Assembly: GCF_032154225.1 (NCBI RefSeq)
Contig: NZ_JALDYF010000002.1
Coordinates: 186,001-250,000, forward strand
Length of the DNA stretch: 64,000 nucleotides
Source of the DNA: Psychrobacillus sp032154225
GTDB taxonomy: Bacteria; Bacillota; Bacilli; Bacillales_A; Planococcaceae
Direction: 5' to 3'
In this document: piece by piece, positions 8,328-16,799 of the stretch
Layout of the letters: each line of letters starts with the position of its first letter
Numbering within the stretch: the stretch's first letter is position 1
Translations under genes and position numbers: made by a program
Notes under the pieces: model-generated
Told to the model about the DNA's origin: nothing
What the model saw: the letters and a program-made list of their open reading frames with translations, nothing else
Databases searched by the model: none

Positions 8328-9596
8328 TTGTTCAAATTCAATGATGAAAAAGGGAACTTAAAATGTTCTTTTTGTGGTAAACCACAAGAACAAGTACGTA
8401 AACTAGTTGCAGGACCGGGAGTATATATTTGTGACGAATGTATCGACTTGTGTTCAGAAATTGTCGAAGAAGAGTTTGGAACGGAAGAAGAAGTAGAGTT
8501 TAAAGAAGTTCCAAAACCAAAAGAAATTTTATCTATTTTAGATGAATATGTAATCGGTCAAGAGCGAGCAAAAAAATCACTTGCTGTAGCCGTTTATAAT
8601 CACTACAAACGTATAAATTCAAATAGCGTGATTGATGAAGTAGAGTTATCTAAGTCTAATATTGTACTAATTGGTTCTACTGGTAGTGGTAAAACATTAC
8701 TTGCCCAAACACTTGCACGTATTTTGAATGTGCCATTTGCAATTGCAGATGCAACATCTTTAACGGAAGCTGGTTATGTAGGAGAAGATGTTGAAAATAT
8801 CCTATTAAAGCTTATTCAATCAGCAGATTATGATGTTGAAAAAGCGGAAAAAGGAATTATTTATATTGATGAAATCGATAAAGTTGCACGCAAATCTGAA
8901 AATCCTTCGATTACTCGAGATGTTTCAGGTGAAGGTGTTCAACAAGCATTGCTTAAAATTCTAGAAGGTACAGTTGCAAGTGTTCCGCCACAAGGTGGGC
9001 GTAAGCACCCGCACCAAGAATTTATCCAAATCGATACGACAAATATTTTATTCATTGTTGGTGGAGCATTTGACGGCATTGAGCAAATTATTAAACGTCG
9101 TTTAGGTGAAAAGGTAATCGGATTTGGAGCAGATCCAAACAAAGTGGAAGTGGAAGTTGGTTCTATGCTTTCTCAATTGATTCCAGAAGATTTGTTGAAA
9201 TTTGGTTTAATCCCTGAATTTATCGGACGTTTACCAATACTTGCAAGTTTAGAACAGTTAAATGAAAGTGCACTAGTACAAATTTTAACTGAGCCTAAAA
9301 ACGCACTAGTGAAGCAATATCAAAAAATGATTGAATTGGATAATGTGAAGTTAACATTTGAAGATGATGCTTTAATTGAAATTGCAAAACTAGCAATTGA
9401 ACGCAAAACAGGTGCGCGTGGACTTCGTTCTATTATCGAAAATATTATGCTAGATGTGATGTATGAATTACCATCACGAGAAGATATTGTCGAGTGTATT
9501 GTTACGAAGGAAACGATTTTGGAACAAAAAAGTCCGAAACTTTTATTAGCAGATGGGACTGTAGTTGAGAAAGATAACGAAAAAACATCGGCTTAA
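8328..9596 (+). CDS. clpX: ATP-dependent Clp protease ATP-binding subunit ClpX
   Basis: This is a 422-residue AAA+ unfoldase that feeds substrates to ClpP. The N-terminal zinc-binding domain has C13, C16, C35 and C38. Walker A is GSTGSGKT at 116-123, Walker B is IYIDEID at 178-184, and the ClpP-docking loop has IGFG. I take the TTG at 8328: it gives the conserved N-terminus MFKFNDEKG and lies 6 bases after AGGGGTG. The alternative GTG at 8319 overlaps that ribosome binding site. It is monocistronic, with its own promoter and terminator. In B. subtilis lonB follows; here lon (lonA type) comes next. Confidence 0.97.
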   Translation: MFKFNDEKGNLKCSFCGKPQEQVRKLVAGPGVYICDECIDLCSEIVEEEFGTEEEVEFKEVPKPKEILSILDEYVIGQERAKKSLAVAVYNHYKRINSNSVIDEVELSKSNIVLIGSTGSGKTLLAQTLARILNVPFAIADATSLTEAGYVGEDVENILLKLIQSADYDVEKAEKGIIYIDEIDKVARKSENPSITRDVSGEGVQQALLKILEGTVASVPPQGGRKHPHQEFIQIDTTNILFIVGGAFDGIEQIIKRRLGEKVIGFGADPNKVEVEVGSMLSQLIPEDLLKFGLIPEFIGRLPILASLEQLNESALVQILTEPKNALVKQYQKMIELDNVKLTFEDDALIEIAKLAIERKTGARGLRSIIENIMLDVMYELPSREDIVECIVTKETILEQKSPKLLLADGTVVEKDNEKTSA

Positions 9597-9611
9597 TAGG
9601 GCTATTGAAAT

Positions 9612-9667
9612 AAGCTGGCTTCCAATCTGCGCATGCTAAGCGTAAGCAAGGATGCCAGCTTTTTCTT
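9612..9667 (+). terminator. Terminator of clpX
   Basis: AAGCTGGC (9612-9619) pairs with GCCAGCTT (9654-9661), followed by a T-run. The loop is long (about 34 bases) and contains a small inner hairpin (CTTACG-type, around 9633-9645). Confidence 0.7.
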
Positions 9668-9739
9668 TTATACAGAAGAGTAGTATTTGTTTAATTCAGT
9701 AACAAAAAGGACAGAATTAGCTGGAGGTGACTTTCCGAG

Positions 9740-12064
9740 ATGACAAAAAGAAATGTGACATATTATCCCGTTTTACCACTAAGAGGCCTATTGGTTTATC
9801 CAACGATGGTTTTACATGTAGATGTAGGTCGTGAGCGTTCAGTAGAGGCAGTTCATGAGGCTATGTTACGTGAAGAAAAGGTCTTTTTAGCAGTTCAAAG
9901 AGATATGAATATTGAACATCCTATTGCAGAAGATTTATATGATGTTGGGATTCTTGCTACTGTGAAGCAAATGGTAAAGCTACCTAACGGAACGATGCGT
10001 GTCTTAGTAGAAGGTTTACAAAGAGCGATTTGGGATGAGTATAAAGAAAAAGATACGTATGATGAAGTAGCGGTGACTGCTTATATTGAGCCAGAAGAAG
10101 TAGACAAAGAAGACGAAGCGCTTATGCGAACATTAGTACATAATTTTGGCAAGTATTCAAAGTCATCGAAGAGTGTGTCTGAAGAAACGTATAACTCCGT
10201 TGTTGATATTGAAGAGCCAGGGCGATTAGCTGATATGGTTGCTTCGTATTTGCCGTTAAAAATTTCTGGTAAACAAGAAGTTTTAGAAATAATGGACGTA
10301 AAAGAACGTTTAGAATGGCTCATCGGTCGTTTGTACAATGAGCAAGAAATTCTGGATTTAGAAAAGAAGATTACTAATCGTGTGAAAAATGCGATGGAGC
10401 GAACGCAAAAAGAGTTTTATCTTCGCGAGCAAATGAAAGCGATTCAAACAGAGCTTGGCGATAAAGAAGGAAAAACAGGCGAAGTTGCTGACTTGAACAG
10501 AAAAATTGAAGCAGCAGGTCTTCCTGAAACAACAAAGGCAAATATGTTGAAGGAATTAGATCGTTATGAAAAACTTCCTACTCAAGCGCCTGAAAGCGGC
10601 ATTATTCGAAATTATATTGAATGGATGGTTTCCATTCCATGGTCGAAATCAACTGCTGACCAATTAGATATTAAACGCTCTGAAAAAATCTTAAACCGTG
10701 ATCATGATGGTTTGGAATCTGTAAAAGAACGAGTGTTAGAATACTTAGCTGTTCGACAATTAACGAAGTCACTGCGTGGACCAATTTTATGTTTGGCTGG
10801 CCCTCCTGGAGTTGGGAAAACTTCATTGGCAAAATCAATTGCGGAATCTTTAGGCCGTAATTTTGTCCGAATTTCACTTGGTGGAGTTCGAGATGAGTCG
10901 GAAATACGAGGACATCGTAGAACGTATGTTGGTGCAATGCCAGGTCGAATTATCCAAGGGATGAGAAAAGCTGGAACGGTTAATCCGTTATTTTTACTAG
11001 ATGAAATTGATAAAATGTCAAATGACTTTAGAGGAGATCCTTCTGCTGCAATGCTAGAAGTGCTAGATCCTGAGCAAAATAATACATTTAGCGATCATTA
11101 TATTGAAGAAACATATGATTTGTCGAATGTTTTATTTATCGCAACTGCGAATGATTTAAGCTCTATTCCAGGGCCATTACGTGATCGAATGGAAATCATT
11201 TCGATTGCTGGTTATACGGAAATTGAGAAGTTGGCGATAGCTAAAAATCATTTATTGCCAAAACAAGTGCAAGAACATGGCTTAACAAAAGCGCAGCTGC
11301 AAGTAAAAGATGAGGCGATTGTGGACGTTATACGCTACTACACGAGAGAAGCTGGTGTTCGTAGCTTGGAACGAGTGTTGGCGAATATTTGTCGAAAAGC
11401 AGCACTTCAAATTGTTTCTGGCAATAAAAAACGTGTATCCATTACGCCGAAAACGCTAGAAGAAACAATTGGTAAGAAAAAATTCCGCTATGGACAAGCT
11501 GAAACAGAAAATCAAATCGGTGTTGCTACTGGATTAGCTTATACAACTGTTGGTGGCGACACGTTGCAAATTGAAGTTTCGTTGTCTGCTGGAAGCGGGA
11601 AATTACAGCTGACAGGAAAGCTCGGAGATGTCATGAAGGAATCTGCACAAACGGCATTGTCATTTGTTCGTTCGAAAGCAGAGGAAATCGGCATTGATCC
11701 AGCTTTTCATGAAAAGTTTGATATCCATATTCATGTTCCAGAGGGAGCCGTTCCAAAAGATGGTCCATCTGCTGGGATAACGATTGCAACAGCATTAGTT
11801 TCCGCTTTGTCCAAACGCCCAATTCGTAAAGAAGTAGGCATGACAGGAGAAATTACACTAAGAGGTAGAGTTTTACCAATTGGTGGTTTGAAAGAAAAAA
11901 CATTAAGTGCTCATCGCGCAGGTTTGACGACGATTATTTGTCCGAAAGACAATGAACGCGACATTGAAGATATTCCAGAAAGTGTTAGAGAATCACTAAC
12001 ATTTAAGTTTGTTTCCGATGCTGAAGAAGTGCTTCAAATAGCATTAGAGGAGGCAAAAAAGTGA
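9740..12064 (+). CDS. lon: ATP-dependent protease La (LonA)
   Basis: This 774-residue protein has the LonA layout: an N-terminal substrate-binding domain (about 8-200), a coiled linker, an AAA+ module with Walker A GPPGVGKT at 354-361 and Walker B FLLDEIDK, and the C-terminal protease with catalytic S677 in PKDGPSAG and a lysine near 720 in GGLKEKTL. It degrades misfolded and regulatory proteins in the cytoplasm. GGAGGTGA lies before ATG 9740. It overlaps engB by 4 bp, so they are translationally coupled. The membrane-associated paralogue LonB, next to LonA in B. subtilis, is absent here. Confidence 0.97.
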   Translation: MTKRNVTYYPVLPLRGLLVYPTMVLHVDVGRERSVEAVHEAMLREEKVFLAVQRDMNIEHPIAEDLYDVGILATVKQMVKLPNGTMRVLVEGLQRAIWDEYKEKDTYDEVAVTAYIEPEEVDKEDEALMRTLVHNFGKYSKSSKSVSEETYNSVVDIEEPGRLADMVASYLPLKISGKQEVLEIMDVKERLEWLIGRLYNEQEILDLEKKITNRVKNAMERTQKEFYLREQMKAIQTELGDKEGKTGEVADLNRKIEAAGLPETTKANMLKELDRYEKLPTQAPESGIIRNYIEWMVSIPWSKSTADQLDIKRSEKILNRDHDGLESVKERVLEYLAVRQLTKSLRGPILCLAGPPGVGKTSLAKSIAESLGRNFVRISLGGVRDESEIRGHRRTYVGAMPGRIIQGMRKAGTVNPLFLLDEIDKMSNDFRGDPSAAMLEVLDPEQNNTFSDHYIEETYDLSNVLFIATANDLSSIPGPLRDRMEIISIAGYTEIEKLAIAKNHLLPKQVQEHGLTKAQLQVKDEAIVDVIRYYTREAGVRSLERVLANICRKAALQIVSGNKKRVSITPKTLEETIGKKKFRYGQAETENQIGVATGLAYTTVGGDTLQIEVSLSAGSGKLQLTGKLGDVMKESAQTALSFVRSKAEEIGIDPAFHEKFDIHIHVPEGAVPKDGPSAGITIATALVSALSKRPIRKEVGMTGEITLRGRVLPIGGLKEKTLSAHRAGLTTIICPKDNERDIEDIPESVRESLTFKFVSDAEEVLQIALEEAKK

Positions 12065-12642
12065 AAGTGCATAATGTAGAACTATTAATAAGTGCGGTAA
12101 GACCAGCTCAATATCCAGAAGGTGACTTACCGGAAATTGCTTTGGCTGGGAGATCTAATGTAGGGAAATCTTCTTTCATCAATAAGATGATTGCTCGTAA
12201 AAGTATGGCGAGGATTTCATCTAAGCCGGGGAAAACGCAAACATTAAACTTTTATAAATTAGAAGAAGATTTAATATTTGTCGATGTACCTGGTTATGGA
12301 TATGCAAAAGTATCGAAAACAGAACGTGCTGCTTGGGGAAAAATGATTGAGACATATTTTACTTCTCGTATGGTTTTAAAGGCAGTTGTATTAATTGTTG
12401 ATTTACGACACCCGCCTACTAGTGATGATTGTATGATGTATGATTTTTTGAAGCATTATAATATTCCATGTATTATTATTGCGACAAAAGCAGATAAGAT
12501 TCCAAAGGGTAAGTGGGATAAGCATAAGAAGATGGTTAAAGATGAGTTGCAAATGAGCAAGACAGATCCACTTATTGTTTTCTCGTCTGAAACAGGTCTC
12601 GGTTTTGATGCTGCTTGGGCAGAAATTGAAAGTAGAATTTAA
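12061..12642 (+). CDS. engB: Ribosome biogenesis GTP-binding protein EngB (YsxC/YihA)
   Basis: This 193-residue TrmE-Era-EngA-like GTPase is needed for assembly of the large ribosomal subunit. GTP-binding motifs are G1 (GRSNVGKSS, about 30-38), G3 (DVPGYG, 75-80), G4 (TKAD, 142-145) and G5 (SSETGLG). The GTG start (12061) overlaps the lon stop by four bases, as GTGA, with GGAGG in the end of lon. The same lon-ysxC order occurs in B. subtilis; ysxD is missing between this gene and hemA. Confidence 0.95.
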   Translation: MKVHNVELLISAVRPAQYPEGDLPEIALAGRSNVGKSSFINKMIARKSMARISSKPGKTQTLNFYKLEEDLIFVDVPGYGYAKVSKTERAAWGKMIETYFTSRMVLKAVVLIVDLRHPPTSDDCMMYDFLKHYNIPCIIIATKADKIPKGKWDKHKKMVKDELQMSKTDPLIVFSSETGLGFDAAWAEIESRI

Positions 12643-12649
12643 TAATATT

Positions 12650-12691
12650 AAGCCGTTACAAGCCCTATTTGTGCTTGTAACGGCTTTTTTT
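12650..12691 (+). terminator. Terminator of lon-engB
   Basis: AAGCCGTTACAAGC (12650-12663) pairs perfectly with GCTTGTAACGGCTT (12673-12686), followed by T's. It is one of the strongest hairpins in the window. Confidence 0.95.
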
Positions 12692-13256
12692 AGAAAGTAT
12701 ATGGGAATAAAGGATTTCGTTACAAGCGGACGCCTACAGCGCGCACGGCTCCAGCCGCTTCCTGTGCTCCTGCGGTTACTCGTCGTAGAAAACATCGGCT
12801 GTTCTCGCTGGTGTCGCCGCTTTTCACTACATCCATCTTGCTTAAAGGAGTGTAATCATGTTCTTTCTACTTAAGCCTTTTCATATAAGAGGAAGAAAAA
12901 AGTTCATCGACACCTTTAGTTAGATATAGTTACAATTTTCGAACGAAGTAAATTTGTCCTCTACTTCTCCAAATTCAGTTCAATTGTAGAAGTGCCACTT
13001 TTTGAAAATCTACAATGAACTGCCAAAATTGTATCTTTGGTAGCCTGCAAAATAGATAGAACCAACTTGCTTCCCCTATTGCCAAAAATTTTTAACGGCT
13101 TGGCACAGAAGTTTCTGGCGAGCGGAGGGCAAACATTTGCCATACGATGACCGAGGAAAAAACTTGTTGGAAGCGGCGCAGCCACTTCCAACAAGTATTA
13201 TAAAATTTACGGTTCATTGTATAGCCCAATGTGAAGCTTGGATTGAGCCAGAAACT
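12692..13256. repeat. Composite dispersed repeat, copy 1 (family A then family B)
   Basis: AGAAAGTATATG at 12692 opens the unit. Family A follows (12711-12840) with constant ends GGATTTCGTTACAAG and GTCGCCGCTTTTCACTAC. Next come the linker CTTAAAGGAGTGTAATCATG and a segment rich in GGAAGAAAAAAGTTCATC, and then family B. The B core (13105-13256) folds as P1 GTTTCTGGC/GCCAGAAAC (13111-13119 with 13247-13255), P3 CATACGATGA/TCATTGTATAG (13141-13150 with 13214-13224), and P4, a long hairpin around a GCA loop (13162-13196). It lies between the engB terminator and hemA. No protein-coding role is supported. Confidence 0.8.
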
Positions 13257-13439
13257 GCGTCATTAAGAAGTTTTGTCTTTAAAGGACCAGGTATCTTTTT
13301 GTCCGGTTTTACTTAAAAAGTTGTTTCTATTTTATCGTTTAGTACAAACAATAATATATACAAATCAGCCCGAGTTATAAGACTATTCCGACTGTGGTTA
13401 GAAACATTGTTTTGCAACGTATAATTTGTTAAAATTAGT

Positions 13440-13454
13440 TTATAATAATTCTAA
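13440..13454. promoter_or_regulatory. Probable PerR (Fur-family) box upstream of hemA
   Basis: TTATAATAATTCTAA matches the PerR consensus TTATAATnATTATAA at all but one position. It lies inside a wider dyad with arms AAATTAG and CTAATTT. In B. subtilis PerR represses hemAXCDBL, so peroxide-responsive control of heme synthesis is likely here too. PerR, Fur and Zur boxes are similar, and I rank PerR first because of the downstream operon. Confidence 0.6.
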
Positions 13455-13493
13455 TTTAAACGCTTTATTTCATAGCTTGTTCACAAATGCACA

Positions 13494-13521
13494 TTAGGAA
13501 CATTAAAAGCTATGGTATAAT
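13494..13521 (+). promoter_or_regulatory. Likely hemA promoter with extended -10
   Basis: TGGTATAAT (13513-13521) is an extended -10. The -35 region (TTAGGA, 13494-13499, 16-bp spacer) is weak, which fits an extended -10 promoter. The hemA start is 45 bp downstream. Confidence 0.5.
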
Positions 13522-13565
13522 CGAAACTATGATCTGAAATGAACGTAAAGGGGTGGCATTATTCC

Positions 13566-14930
13566 ATGCATACAATCGTGGTAGGTGTCAATTACCGTAC
13601 TGCTCCAGTTGAAATTCGTGAAAAGCTGTCGTTTGTCGAAACAGAACTTCCGAATGCAATGCAAGCACTACAAGATGAAAAAAGCATACTAGAAAACGTA
13701 ATTGTTTCTACATGTAACCGTACAGAAATTTATGCGACTGTTGATCAATTACATACAGGGAAATATTATATTAAGCAATTTTTAGCTAACTGGTTTGATA
13801 TTCCATTAGAAAACTTCTCAAGCTATTTATTTATTCATGAAGATAATCATGCAAATAATCATTTATTCCGCGTTACAGCTGGAATCGACTCGATGGTACT
13901 TGGTGAAACACAAATATTAGGCCAAGTGAAGAAAAGCTTTCTAGAAGGGCAAGAAAATGGTACGACCGGCACTATTTTTAATCAGCTATTTAAACAAGCT
14001 GTTACATTTGCAAAACGGGCGCATGCAGAAACGGCGATTGGAGAAAACGCAGTATCTGTATCGTATGCGGCTGTCGAACTAGGAAAGAAAATTTTCGGTT
14101 CATTGAAAAACAAGCATGTTGTCATTTTGGGTGCGGGTAAAATGGGCGAACTTGCCATTCAAAACTTGCATGGTAGCGGAGCAGAAAAAGTAACTGTTAT
14201 TAACCGCACATTTGAAAAAGCACAGATTTTAGCGCAAAAGTTTGATGGAACTGCGAAATCGATGGATGAATTGCAATGCGCTTTGTTAGAAGCAGATATA
14301 TTAATCAGCTCAACAGCAGCGACGGAGTATGTCATTGACTTGGAATTAATGCAGTTTGTTGAACGTCTTCGTAAAGGGAAACCATTATTTATGGTAGATA
14401 TTGCTGTGCCGAGAGATTTAGATCCTCGCATTGGTGATTTACCGAATGTATTCCTGTATGATATCGATGATCTTCAAGGGATTGTGGAAGCGAATTTGGC
14501 AGAGCGTGAACGTGCAGCTGCCCAGATTAATAAAATGATTCAAACAGAACTGGATCAATTTAATAACTGGGTGACAACATTAGGTGTTGTTCCAATTATT
14601 GCTGCGCTTAGACAAAAAGCAAATCGTATTCAAACAGAAACGATGGTCTCCATTGAAAATAAAATGCCTGATTTAACGGATCGTGAACGCAAAATATTAA
14701 GCAAACATACAAAGTCGATTATTAACCAGATTTTGAAAGATCCAATTTTACAAGTAAAAGAATTGTCTGTAGCAAAAGAATCAGCTGAACAACTTCAATT
14801 ATTCCAAGCAATTTTTGGTATTGAAGAAGATGTGAAAAACGAAATACTTGCACAGGCTGAAAAAGCTAAAATTAACTTAAAACAAACATTAATGGAATCA
14901 AAACATTTAAAAGAAGAAATATCATTTTAA
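13566..14930 (+). CDS. hemA: Glutamyl-tRNA reductase
   Basis: This 454-residue enzyme carries out the first committed step of heme synthesis, NADPH reduction of glutamyl-tRNA(Glu) to glutamate-1-semialdehyde. The catalytic cysteine is C50 in STCNRTEIY; the substrate-binding segment is GIDSMVLGETQILGQVK; the NADPH domain has GAGKMG; a C-terminal dimerisation helix region follows. I place the start at ATG 13566 (MHTIVVGVNYRTAP), 9 bases after AAAGGGGTGG; an in-frame ATG at 13539 lies before this site. It heads hemAXCDBL. The length equals the B. subtilis protein within one residue. Confidence 0.97.
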   Translation: MHTIVVGVNYRTAPVEIREKLSFVETELPNAMQALQDEKSILENVIVSTCNRTEIYATVDQLHTGKYYIKQFLANWFDIPLENFSSYLFIHEDNHANNHLFRVTAGIDSMVLGETQILGQVKKSFLEGQENGTTGTIFNQLFKQAVTFAKRAHAETAIGENAVSVSYAAVELGKKIFGSLKNKHVVILGAGKMGELAIQNLHGSGAEKVTVINRTFEKAQILAQKFDGTAKSMDELQCALLEADILISSTAATEYVIDLELMQFVERLRKGKPLFMVDIAVPRDLDPRIGDLPNVFLYDIDDLQGIVEANLAERERAAAQINKMIQTELDQFNNWVTTLGVVPIIAALRQKANRIQTETMVSIENKMPDLTDRERKILSKHTKSIINQILKDPILQVKELSVAKESAEQLQLFQAIFGIEEDVKNEILAQAEKAKINLKQTLMESKHLKEEISF

Positions 14931-15022
14931 CGAAGTAAAAGGAGGGGGTTTTTGTATCTGTATGGTAACTAATAGATATATAAAACACCCTTTTTCTATT
15001 AAAAGTGAAGAGGGAGTTCTCT
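14931..15022 (+). other. hemA-hemX spacer with a possible weak stem
   Basis: AGGAGGGGGTTTTT (14940-14953) can pair imperfectly with AAAACACCCTTTTTC (14991-15006). This would be a modest attenuator or processing stem inside the hem operon. No T-run of terminator quality lies directly after a stable stem, so I hold it loosely. Confidence 0.25.
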
Positions 15023-15853
15023 ATGGCTGATCTTACGATGACGAGGCTACATGAGGTAATGGTTATCCTTCAATCCGTCAGCCTCGTTTTTTATTTTATT
15101 GATTATTTGAATAAAGAGCCTAAAGCACATCGTATTGCAGTTTGGCTACTTGCAACTGTTTCAATCTTGCAAACGCTGTTTTTAATTATGTATATTATGG
15201 AAACAAAGCGATTTCCTATCCTTTCGCTTTTTGAAGGGATTTATTTTTATGCGTGGCTAATTATTGCTTTATCGCTTATTTTACAATTAGTATTTCGACT
15301 GGACTTACCTGCTTTCTTTTTAAATATTATCGGCTTCATTTTTATGACGATACATACATTTGCTCCAAATCAAATGGAGCAGTCTGCGGTTGGGGATGCA
15401 CTGCGATCGGAGTTATTATTCATCCATATTACAATTGCACTTTTAGCATATGCTGCTTTTTCTTTATCCTTTGTTTTTTCTACACTATATTTAATATTGT
15501 ATCGTGTTCTGAAAAAGAAAAAATGGACAAAGCAATTTTCAAGACTGCCATCATTGCAGCAAGCAGAAAATGGAATGACTTTATCCATATTAGTAGGAGT
15601 CCCATTATTGTTTGTTAGTTTGGTTCTTGGGTTAGAATGGGCTTATGTGTCATTAGATATTTTTACGGTGTTCGATTTTAAAATTATTAGTTCCTTTATT
15701 TTATTAATCCTTTATATTGCGATTCTGTTGATTAGAAAAAAATCGCGATTCAAAGGAACGAACTATGCATGGATTCACATATATGCTTATTTATTTGTAA
15801 TCATTAATTTTTTATTGGGAAGTCAATTATCACAATTCCATTTTTGGTATTAA
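15023..15853 (+). CDS. hemX: HemX-type integral membrane protein (cytochrome c assembly / HemA-modulating family)
   Basis: This 276-residue protein has about eight hydrophobic segments and belongs to the CcmC/CcsA-like fold used for heme handling. In B. subtilis HemX lowers the cellular level of HemA. The start at ATG 15023 follows GAGGGAG by 6 bases and gives exactly the B. subtilis HemX length. The in-frame upstream codon at 15005 lies before the ribosome binding site. It lies between hemA and hemC, 16 bp before hemC, so it is co-transcribed. Confidence 0.9.
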   Translation: MADLTMTRLHEVMVILQSVSLVFYFIDYLNKEPKAHRIAVWLLATVSILQTLFLIMYIMETKRFPILSLFEGIYFYAWLIIALSLILQLVFRLDLPAFFLNIIGFIFMTIHTFAPNQMEQSAVGDALRSELLFIHITIALLAYAAFSLSFVFSTLYLILYRVLKKKKWTKQFSRLPSLQQAENGMTLSILVGVPLLFVSLVLGLEWAYVSLDIFTVFDFKIISSFILLILYIAILLIRKKSRFKGTNYAWIHIYAYLFVIINFLLGSQLSQFHFWY

Positions 15854-15869
15854 GAGAGGTTGCGAAAAA

Positions 15870-16799
15870 ATGAGAAAAATTATTGTAGGTTCTAGAAGAA
15901 GTAAGTTAGCGTTAACACAAACGAATTGGTTTATTCAACAAATGAAAGATATGGGTGCACCATTTGAGTTTGAAATAAAAGAAATCGTTACAAAAGGAGA
16001 TCAAATTTTAGATGTAACGTTATCTAAAGTTGGAGGGAAAGGTCTTTTTGTAAAAGAAATCGAGCAAGCGCTTTATGATAAAGAAATAGATTTTGCCGTA
16101 CATAGTATGAAGGATATGCCTTCTGTGTTGCCGCCAGGTCTAGTAATGGGATGTACACCAAAGCGTGTAGATGAGCGCGATGCATTTATTTCTACAGGTC
16201 ATGTGAAGTTTGCAGATCTTCCAAAAGGTGCGGTAATTGGGACAAGTAGTTTGAGAAGAAGTGCACAATTATTAATGTTACGCCCAGATATAGAGATTAA
16301 ATGGATTCGTGGAAATGTAGATACACGACTTCAAAAGTTAGAAGACGGTGAATATGATGCAATTATTTTAGCTGCTGCTGGATTAAAACGTCTTGGTTGG
16401 AGCGATGAAGTAGTAACGGAATATTTATCAACGGAAGATTGTCTACCGGCAGTTGGACAAGGAGCACTTGCGATCGAGTGCCGTGAGGGAGATATTGAGC
16501 TATTAGCGGAGCTGAGAAAACTGTCAGATGAAGATACTTGGAATGCTATTCATGCAGAACGAGCATTTTTAGCTGCAATGGACGGCGGATGCCAAGTGCC
16601 GATTGCAGGTTACGCAACGATAAATGGCGATGAAATTACAATGACAGGATTAGTTGCTGCTCCAGATGCATCTATCGTATATAAAGAAGTTGTAACGGGT
16701 AAAGATGCAGAAGCAGCAGGAAAAGAAGTTGCGCGTCTTATCACAGAGCAAGGAGCATATGACTTAATCCAGAAAGTAAAGGCAGAATTGAATGTCTAA
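15870..16799 (+). CDS. hemC: Porphobilinogen deaminase (hydroxymethylbilane synthase)
   Basis: This 309-residue enzyme joins four porphobilinogens into hydroxymethylbilane. The N-terminus IIVGSRRSKLALTQ is diagnostic; SSLRRSAQL and RGNVDTRLQKL line the active site; the dipyrromethane cofactor attaches to C241 in DGGCQVPIAG. GAGAGGTTGCG lies before ATG 15870. It overlaps hemD by 8 bp. Confidence 0.97.
   Translation: MRKIIVGSRRSKLALTQTNWFIQQMKDMGAPFEFEIKEIVTKGDQILDVTLSKVGGKGLFVKEIEQALYDKEIDFAVHSMKDMPSVLPPGLVMGCTPKRVDERDAFISTGHVKFADLPKGAVIGTSSLRRSAQLLMLRPDIEIKWIRGNVDTRLQKLEDGEYDAIILAAAGLKRLGWSDEVVTEYLSTEDCLPAVGQGALAIECREGDIELLAELRKLSDEDTWNAIHAERAFLAAMDGGCQVPIAGYATINGDEITMTGLVAAPDASIVYKEVVTGKDAEAAGKEVARLITEQGAYDLIQKVKAELNV

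Noticed and set aside
9597..9739. A lonB gene or remnant between clpX and lon
   Set aside because: The gap is 143 bp, with only a terminator and a ribosome binding site; no remnant is visible.
12961..13194. A 77-residue minus-strand open frame (MLEVAAPLP...) in repeat B copy 1, with a similar 73-residue frame at 24624-24845 in copy 2
   Set aside because: The likeness comes from the repeat itself. Copy 3 has an insertion and other frames, copy 4 lacks the region, there is no ribosome binding site, and the base changes preserve hairpins and not codons.
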